Shown: positions 56,940 through 64,000 of the stretch, piece by piece
Position numbering within the stretch: position 1 is the stretch's first letter
Layout: each line of letters starts with the position of its first letter
Assembly: GCA_036346395.1 (NCBI GenBank)
Contig: CM070598.1
Coordinates: forward strand, 7,857,517-7,921,516
Source: Hsuehochloa calcarea
Lineage: Eukaryota; Streptophyta; Magnoliopsida; Poales; Poaceae
Reading direction: 5' to 3'
DNA length: 64,000 nt
Program-made: the position numbers and the translations under genes
The notes under the pieces: generated by a model
What the model was told of the DNA's origin: nothing
The model's database searches: none
Seen by the model: only the letters and a program-made list of their open reading frames with translations

Positions 56940-57419
56940 AGGCGCCACTTCCACTTGCTCCATCCACGGACTCCGGGAGTGGGAAAAGGAGAAGAAACTG
57001 CGTGCGTGTTATGTGCGCGGAGCCGAATAGTCGACGAAAGGTAAGCGGTTTCGGCGTCATGTGGCGGCCGCGCGGCCACATCTTATCGGCTTTGTCCGTT
57101 TCAGGGGGAGGCTGGCCGGAGGCCCACGCCCATGCCTTTCCCATGTGACTGACGCACGGCACGGAGCGGCGCGCGTCTGGCAGCCAGGTTTTTGCATGAG
57201 GCTATCATGCGGTGGTTGCTGGGGGATCCGCGAGCGGTGATGGATACACCGGTACCCGCACCAAGCCGGGCGAAGGGATATTTCTTCCGATTCCGCGTGC
57301 GGATCCGGAGATGCCGCGCGCTCTGGGGTGCTGCGATGTGGCTCCCCCGGCGGGTGCAACGTCCTGAGCCCATCGCTCTCCGCTCCGTGTGTGTGTGTGA
57401 ACTCGAACAATTAAAGTAA
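56940..57419. other. GC-rich upstream region of the small protein gene
   Basis: Overlapping open frames on both strands without known similarity. It may hold the distal promoter of the minus-strand small gene. Confidence 0.3.
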
Positions 57420-58070
57420 GCTAAATAATATTAATTGGTAATTAATAGTAAAATAAAATAAGCAGTGAGCAAAGCATAATTTCTGATTAATATTAATCGC
57501 ATCGCAAATATTATTACGAATTCATCAACAAGATTTACAACATAAATTATTAGACACAGTAATAAATCATTTTCATCTATGCGGTAACAAACCAAAAACT
57601 TATAAAGTTGTTATCAAAAGCATCATCAATCAAATCTATACAAAATTTATACCCACGAGAGTTCACCAACATAAATTACCATATGAATTATTACAACAAT
57701 ATTTCAGCATAAATATAAATCAGAAACAGGTAGAAGAATTAATTATAATAAGACATACAACACTTCCTTATCAAATAGATCGCAACAAGAATTCACAAAA
57801 TACAACATCAATTCAATCTCAAAATCAATTACAATAATCCTTTGCAATCACAGGTAACACATTAAAAACCAACTCAGAATTAAATTATAATAATTCATTG
57901 CGGGATCTATTACAAGCAAAGGTAAATATTACAACCAGGGACTAATTACAAGAGTTCTTTACAAGCCAAAATAAAACATTAATTACAAGCACGGAGTAAT
58001 TACAAGAATTATTTACAACAGATTACAATCAAAAATCACAACTAAGTAAATTACAAAATAATAAAATAAA
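57420..58070. other. AT-rich spacer with many AATTACAA motifs
   Basis: About 650 bp of AT-rich sequence with frequent ATTACAA/ATTACAAG words and no coding potential. Likely old repeat DNA; I see no ends. Confidence 0.4.
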
Positions 58071-59063
58071 ATATTTGTATTGCATATCGTCGAAGCCCTC
58101 CTTGTATCCTTGTTCAATGATCGCCAGCCCATCGAACATGTTTGTTTTCTCCGTCATCCGAAACCTATGCATATACCATTTTCCATCAGTGCCCAAAGAT
58201 AGTAGCAAGCGTAGTTTTATTAAAGAGAGGATTGGAAGAAATAGGGGATTGCTGTCAGATTTCACAAAGGTCACTGGGGCTTCTCGACCACCCTAAGGTA
58301 GTGGCATCATCTCACCTTTCGTGGGTCTCATCACCCGAAAAATGTTAAAACCCCGATACCCGTGTATACCGACTTACCTTGATCTGAATAAACATTCAAA
58401 AACCATCTAAAAAACCACCTTTGGACCAATGGTTCGTAAGCCCACAACAGTAGAAGCATCCTTTGGACTAAAAGTCCATCAGCATTACCCAACACAACAG
58501 CAGAATGTGAGAGTCAAAGGGATAAGAGCCAGCCTATAGAAGTTCATCCCCCAGGCAACGCATTCACCAAGCAACCCAAAATATCAAGCACAGGAGAACC
58601 AGCTCAATGCCAACCTTCTGCCAACCAAAGCCAACCCTCAGAAGTTCATTCCCCCAGTCAACACATGCACCAAGCCATACACATGCACCAAGCCATCCAA
58701 AATATCAAGCACAAGAGCCCAACAAATATCAGGGAAATGTCAACCCACAGCCAGCCCTCGCAGATTCATCCCCCCTTGATCACAACACCCACCAGCCATT
58801 TCTTCACAAGCCAGAGGTGAGCGCAAAGAGCAAACCTCAGCCCACCACTACCAAGCAAGCCAAGCAACCACAACCACAAGAGAAGACAGGGGGACCAGGA
58901 GGCCAGGAGCCAAAAGACGAAGGGAGCAAGAGGCGGCAATGACACCAGTGAGCGGCCGCAGCACACGTGAACCACCACGACACCCAGCGGACGACCACGA
59001 CCATCGTCACGAAACATCACCGCCTTTTTCCCAAAACAAGTCCAATAAAGGTAACTCACTTTT
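58071..59063. other. Unassigned sequence
   Basis: Contains a 111-codon frame (58607-58942) rich in Pro, Gln, Lys and His with small repeats (ACACATGCACCAAGCCAT twice), opposite a hydrophobic minus-strand frame. No family is recognised. Transposon-like but unassigned. Confidence 0.3.
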
Positions 59064-59068
59064 GTAGT

Positions 59069-61045
59069 TGTGGATATCATGGGGATATGCTCCAGATCTT
59101 AGGATAATATGTCAATTGGCAATGGCGTTAATGGTTTGTCGTTTCACGTGTTTTCGACAAAGTTTCAGAACTGTCAGGTGACAGGCAGTCCGACCGGCCA
59201 TAGCATGGCGGTCCGACCGGTCCCAAATCAGTCGGACCGGCCATGAGCGGCGGTCGGACCGGCTGTGACCAAATGTGTCAAAATGAGCTGGGCCAAAAAT
59301 AGATGATGTAGTCAAAAGAGGGGATTCTATTACTCTTGGTCCCATAATTTTTGGAGTCTCCAATCAAAAGTTCTATTGGTTTAAAGTTTCTAGTAGGTTT
59401 CGGATTTTCAGGGGTTGAAAATCGGCTAAGTCCTTTCGAGCGGTCGGACCGGCCTATAACTGGCGGTCCAACCGGCAAGGCTGGCGGTTCGATCGGCCCT
59501 GAGGGGCGGTCGGATCGATTGTCACTTGAACATCAGCCTTCATGGCGGCGTTGTTTGTTGGTTAGGTCAAAGCCATGAGTTTCAGTGCTTATGTGTTGCA
59601 TGATGCATTTTTGACTAACGTGGGTCAAGTTGTGAAGAACTTGTTCCCATATTCGATTTGCTTGTCTATTGTTGTGCAGGTTGCTTGGTGGTCAACGGCG
59701 AGGATGATCGGGACTAGGCTTGGAGAGCTGAGGTCCAGAACGATCGACGATGCCGGGTGAGGTCAATGAACTCAAGCGTGGTGCAGAATAGACAAGGATG
59801 GCCGAACGGATAGTTCGGTGCGACTGGTTTGATCAAGCGGCGCGGGAGTCGGTGCAAGTGCCATGGTGGTTTCGATGGGAGCCGGATGGGAGAGACTTGC
59901 CGACATGGAGAGAGTCGTTGATCAACCTACACGTGGCGGAGCAGACGAAGTGCTTCGCGCAGATGGACTCGGTCTTCGGAGAAGAACCGAGAAGGGGCAT
60001 TTTGGTAATCTTACCAAATACCACCTTGGTGACCTTTTGTCAATCCGCGGCGCAAGACGACGCAAAGAGAAGCGGTTTAGGTCAAAAGGTGTTGAAGACG
60101 GCGCTTTGTAATGCGTGTGTGTGTGACCCGTTTGTGTTGGGCCTTAACGGGAGCCCATTTAAGTTAAACTTCTAGAAGGTCTAAGTCTCCACTATAAATA
60201 GAGGAGGGAGGTGGCTGCACCATCTTCAACCCTTTCATTATTGTTGAAACCCTAGTTTGGTTTAGGGCGAGGATTAGTGGAGGTTAGGGTTCTAGAGAGT
60301 TTTGATTTGATTTCGTGCTCTTGGATTGAGCTTTGTCCGCCATTAATGGAGTGGCTGTAAACCCAAACCCTATCAAATCAATTCAAAGAAAGTTTGCTCA
60401 AAGATGTGTCTCTTTGCCTTTCTTCTCTCTATTTGGTGATTTTGAGTCTTTCTTTGATTCGTGAGTTTTTGATTGATTTCTTCACGTAATCTAGCTTGCT
60501 GTGACATGTGGGAACACATCTAGGATCATCTTGATCATCAATCACCCACGAGCAAATTTTTGGATCTAGTTTTCGTTTTGGCTCGGTTTTGAACCATCCA
60601 CCTCTCAAACTGAAAAAGGTCGTAACTTTTCCAAGAATATTCACGATCTTCGATTGGAATGGTTCCTGACATCCTAGAGAAAGTGTGTACCAAGTTTCAT
60701 CAAGTTTGGAGTTGTAGATCAAAAGTTACATCTATTTGTAACTTTATTTTTTGGGCTGTTTTTACTGTTCATCAGACTGGAGGTTAGACCGTCCAAGGTG
60801 ACCGGTCCGGCCACCATTAACACAGAGGTCAGACCGCCCAACACTTAGAATTTTAGCCCGTGTTGATTTTAGTTGTTTTGCTTTAGGGTTTAGATTGGAT
60901 TCAATACTAGTCTTCCACTGTACTGGTATATTGATATTCATAGCTTCCATAGCTATTGGAGTGAAATTTGTATTGAATCTGAGCTTGGTTGAAAAAGTGA
61001 GCGTGCTCCTATTCACCCCCCTCTAGTCGCCTTTTCGGTCCAACA
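59069..61045 (+). mobile_element. Solo LTR, copy B (paralogue of 9755-11213)
   Basis: TG (59069) to CCAACA (61045), about 1.98 kb, with a TATA box (CTATAAATAGAGGA, 60193). Possible target duplications GTAGT (59064-59068) and GTAGC (61046-61050) differ at one base. The end CCCCCTCTAGTCGCC plus TTTTCGGTCCAACA is shared with copy A at 11213. The first 450 bp contain clusters of GGTCGGACCGGC-type motifs. No coding domain or partner LTR is seen. The left boundary is the less certain one. Confidence 0.55.
59185..59520. repeat. Clusters of GGTCGGACCGGC motifs
   Basis: About eight copies of GCGGTCNGACCGGCC-like words at 59185-59265 and 59438-59520; the GGTCNGACC core is palindromic. Lies upstream of the TATA box of the LTR. 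Confidence 0.7.
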
Positions 61046-61050
61046 GTAGC

Positions 61051-61630
61051 CATTCCCATTTTTGGCCAAGGCTGAACACACTGTAATATCTCTAGTTTTG
61101 GCATCACAGAAAGAGGTTGGGGGAGGAGTAGAGAGAAAAATTGGTTTTATTACCGCAAGCTTGCAGTAGCAAATCTAGAGCCATTGTAACCACCATCCAT
61201 CTCCCCACCATGCTTATAACCCACATCCATACATTATTCATGCATATGCACAACCAACCAACATCAGTGTATAAATCAAGTATCAAATTAATGAATCAAG
61301 CTCAACATACCAAAAACCAAGATAATAGAGGAAGGGAGAAAAGTATGAATAAAGTCCTAGAGGAACCAAGCCACAGGTAAGCCAAGCAGGGCGCGGGCCA
61401 TGGGAGGCGCAGAGTGGCGCAAGCCACGAGGGGAGGGGAAGAAGATCAAGCGGGCGCAGCACCAGGCCAAGCCGAGAGCTAAAGGGAGGAGCTCCAGCCG
61501 AAGCAACCACATTAAAGAAATGGAAGAAAGAGATTGGGGAGAGAAGTATTGGGGAAAAGAAGGGAGTGAAGAAGAAGCCAAGCACCGGAAGTTGTCGGCC
61601 GAATGAAGATAAGGCAGAGAAAGTGTAGTA
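61051..61630. other. Unassigned sequence
   Basis: Includes a purine-rich stretch with overlapping frames at 61283-61740 that resemble nothing known. No transposon end found. Confidence 0.3.
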
Positions 61631-61633
61631 GAA

Positions 61634-61915
61634 CCTTCTTTCGACCAGGTAGTTGAAACCTTCTTTCGACCAGGTAGTCGAAACATTCCGACCAGTCGTG
61701 TAGTCGAACTTCCTTTGACCAAGTAGTCGAATCCTTTCAACTAGGTAGTTGAAACCTTCCGACCAGTCATGTAGTCAAAACTTTTCGAATAGGTAGTCGA
61801 AACCTTCTGCCTAGTCGTGTGGTCGAAACCTTTCGATCAGGTAATTGAAACCTTTCGACCAGTCGTGTAGTCGAACCTCCTTCGACCAGGTAGTCGAAAC
61901 CTTCTGACTAGGAAG
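61634..61915. repeat. Array of about 12 short palindromes (TTCGAC...GTCGAA)
   Basis: Units of 22-28 bp such as TTCGACCAGGTAGTCGAAAC follow one another, with two spacer types, CAGGTA and CAGTCGTGTA, partly alternating. Each unit is self-complementary. Confidence 0.85.
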
Positions 61916-61929
61916 GCGAAACGATAAAC

Positions 61930-64000
61930 AGTACTTAAAAAAAAGACAACGAACTAAAACAAGGCTCTTTGTGGTGCTGCAACTGTAGTCTCAAAATAAA
62001 ATTTTCACTACGTTAGAAATAATTTAATTAGGTTAAAATAACGAATTAAATATATCCCGAGTCTATTTAGGTAATTAGATAACGTGTGCACTCGAATAAA
62101 TTTGATTAGGCATATTTGCATGAATAGAATTTAATAGACTTAGTTGCATGCGAGTGCGAGTAGTATTTTTTTTGTGTGATAAAAAGCAAGTTTCGGCAAA
62201 CTCGATCCTAGAGCTGGTAGATCGTAGAACCACCACAGTTGGAGAGTGCTAACATATCGGGGGATAAGCAAAATGTTATTAAATTAAAATATGCTCACTA
62301 AAAGAACCAACTGACTCATATACTTATACTAGCACCAAAAGCAACTAAGTATTTATCTGCGTATTATGTGCGTCTGCCGTATAATTGCAGAGGCCGATCC
62401 AGCGTAGGCAGGATTCGTCGATCCGGAGTACATTGACACCACTTTTTACTACAACTATGAAGGCAAACTTACTTTTGATCATAAATATAGTTATATTAAA
62501 TGTACACCATATATTGTTGTATCATATATGTATTGCATCAAAAACTATATCTCAAAACCAAATCGGTTAAAGAATGCAAGAAGAAAATATAAGAAGAAGA
62601 TAAGAGCCGTACAACTAGAGGAGAGTCGTTATACTGGAAGAGAGTTAATAAGGTTGATAAAAGGAACCCTGGGCAAGGAAGAGAATAGGCAAGAGGCGGG
62701 GGTCCTTTTACATATGGTTATAATATAAGGACAAATAAAACTCTTACTCGGATAAGGGGCCGTATTTAAGTGCTAACCATCTCCCCGTTTCAGTCGGCAG
62801 GAAATGTTACCTTGATAAGTAATTATGTACTCCACAATGGGTAGGATAGTAAACGTATTGTGGAGTGTTGGGAACTGGAAGAGAGCCGATCCAACCAATA
62901 TTTCTGGAACTCGTTGGAGGTAAACCACCAACGGAAAGTAATGGGTGGAAACATAAATACGTAACTTGAAAAACATTCGGTATTCTGATCTCGAAACCGC
63001 ATCAAAGGAAATGTAGGAGGCCCAGAGTCATTAGAGCTCAAAGTAACTATAGGTAAAGTGGTATAGGCCTGCGTAGTGCTAAACAAAATCATGAATTCAT
63101 GCTTGTCTCCTGGATTTGAGGTTGTGGAAATCCTGTGGGGGTTTATCTTCTTACCGGGTAACAAATAGTCTTTTTAGAAATAAAAGTGCAACCTAAATCT
63201 TGATGATTATTTTCAGAGAAAGAGAAGATGTAGGAATATGATAAGGACAAGAGGTAGAGTCATCAGGTGCATTTTATTATTACATACGTGCTGAGTACAC
63301 TAGTACTCACTCTTGCTATCTCTCCCCTTGCTTAGATTCTAGTCCGATCTGGAGTTATTCCGATTGGGCTGAGGGAATTGCGGGTACTGAGAAGGCCACT
63401 GGGGATGAGGGTGTTGGTTACGAGGAGCGGGGCGAGGTGGACGCCCTATTCGACTCATGGAACACGAGTAGACTGTCGGAGGGACCTAGCAAACAAGCAC
63501 AAGGAATGCATCCTCTTTGTAATTAAATAGTTTTATTCGAACCCTCGATTGTGTGCACTCTTGTTGTAATAAAGAACTGCTTTATCTTATTGTTTCGTTG
63601 TAATAAAGATTTAATTCGTGAGCAAACGAACAGCAATCCGTATTTCCAAGTGTAATTTCGTGTTTGCTTGTGCCGTCTCATTTCGCTGCATGCACCATCG
63701 GGACTGGAGTATTTGATTCGGGGAAGCTACTATACGCGCGACACCCGTGGTATTGGTATGCTCAAAACCAAAAGCGCACCAAGTTCTTCAGTTCTTAGCA
63801 ATTTTCTGCATTAATAATTGTTGCTATATTGGCTCGATGCACAGGCATTGAGTTATCAGCTACAAGTATATATTCATGAAGGCGCGTACAGATCTATTTG
63901 ACACGAATAGTGAAACAGGCAGCCTTGCCTGAGACTAGCAGTACTAATTACTCCGCGTACTATGAGCCGGTGAAGTTCAGGGAAAACGTCATACTAGTTA
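61930..64000. other. Unassigned sequence to the window end
   Basis: AT-rich with scattered short frames. 62823-63164 (minus) is open for 113 codons without a recognisable family. Two TTGTAATAAAGA words near 63565-63607 could be polyadenylation or LTR-type sequence. I cannot assign it. Confidence 0.3.

Noticed and set aside
61634..61915. CRISPR-like array
   Set aside because: Units are palindromic tandem repeats without unique spacers, and the genome is a plant's.
62823..63164. 113-codon minus-strand frame near the window end
   Set aside because: No family resemblance, no start context or promoter, surrounded by non-coding repeat-like DNA.

Overview
The window is nuclear DNA from a grass (Poaceae). 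Three things point there: a GC-rich, intronless allene oxide synthase gene of the cereal type; a seven-exon plant gene with GT-AG introns for proteasome assembly chaperone 2; and dense nested plant transposons, including an Angela/BARE-type Copia LTR starting TGTTGGAGATATGCCC, Mutator-like and hAT elements and GC-rich gypsy-type LTRs. I cannot name the species.

Layout. 1-4937: an internally deleted Angela-like Copia element on the minus strand. 5350-8393: a gypsy-type solo LTR with a perfect 5-bp target duplication. 9755-11213: a 5'-truncated LTR whose better preserved relative lies at 59069-61045. 12211-27901: a decayed Copia element whose reverse transcriptase is split by a non-coding (LARD-like) LTR element at 17287-25933 with perfect 5-bp target duplications. 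28210-29727: intact allene oxide synthase; the Copia element stops about 308 bp upstream of its ATG. 31572-41027: a complete Mutator-like element (long TIRs, perfect 9-bp target duplication) with a broken MURA transposase, a GRF zinc-finger ORF, a nested hAT relic, a tandem exon array and a long foldback. 42154-42571: a small non-autonomous hAT element. 43947-52247: a second decayed Copia element whose 5' LTR holds a 3.8-kb solo LTR. 52789-55349 (minus): an intact gene for proteasome assembly chaperone 2, with site II boxes upstream. 56579-56809 (minus): a likely small single-exon protein gene with a TATA box. 57.1-64 kb: AT-rich spacer, the LTR at 59069-61045, a palindromic tandem array and unassigned sequence.

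Only three protein genes look functional: AOS (jasmonate synthesis in the plastid), PAC2 (20S proteasome assembly) and the small unknown protein. They share no pathway, and their proximity looks incidental. Almost all other ORFs are transposon relics or GC-rich shadows. The best leads for new biology are structural: a covarying hairpin at the end of the LARD LTR and again inside the element, arrays of short palindromes that recur in unrelated elements, the exon array and foldback at the 3' end of the Mutator element, and the transposon placed at the AOS promoter. I found no sign of a new multi-gene system.
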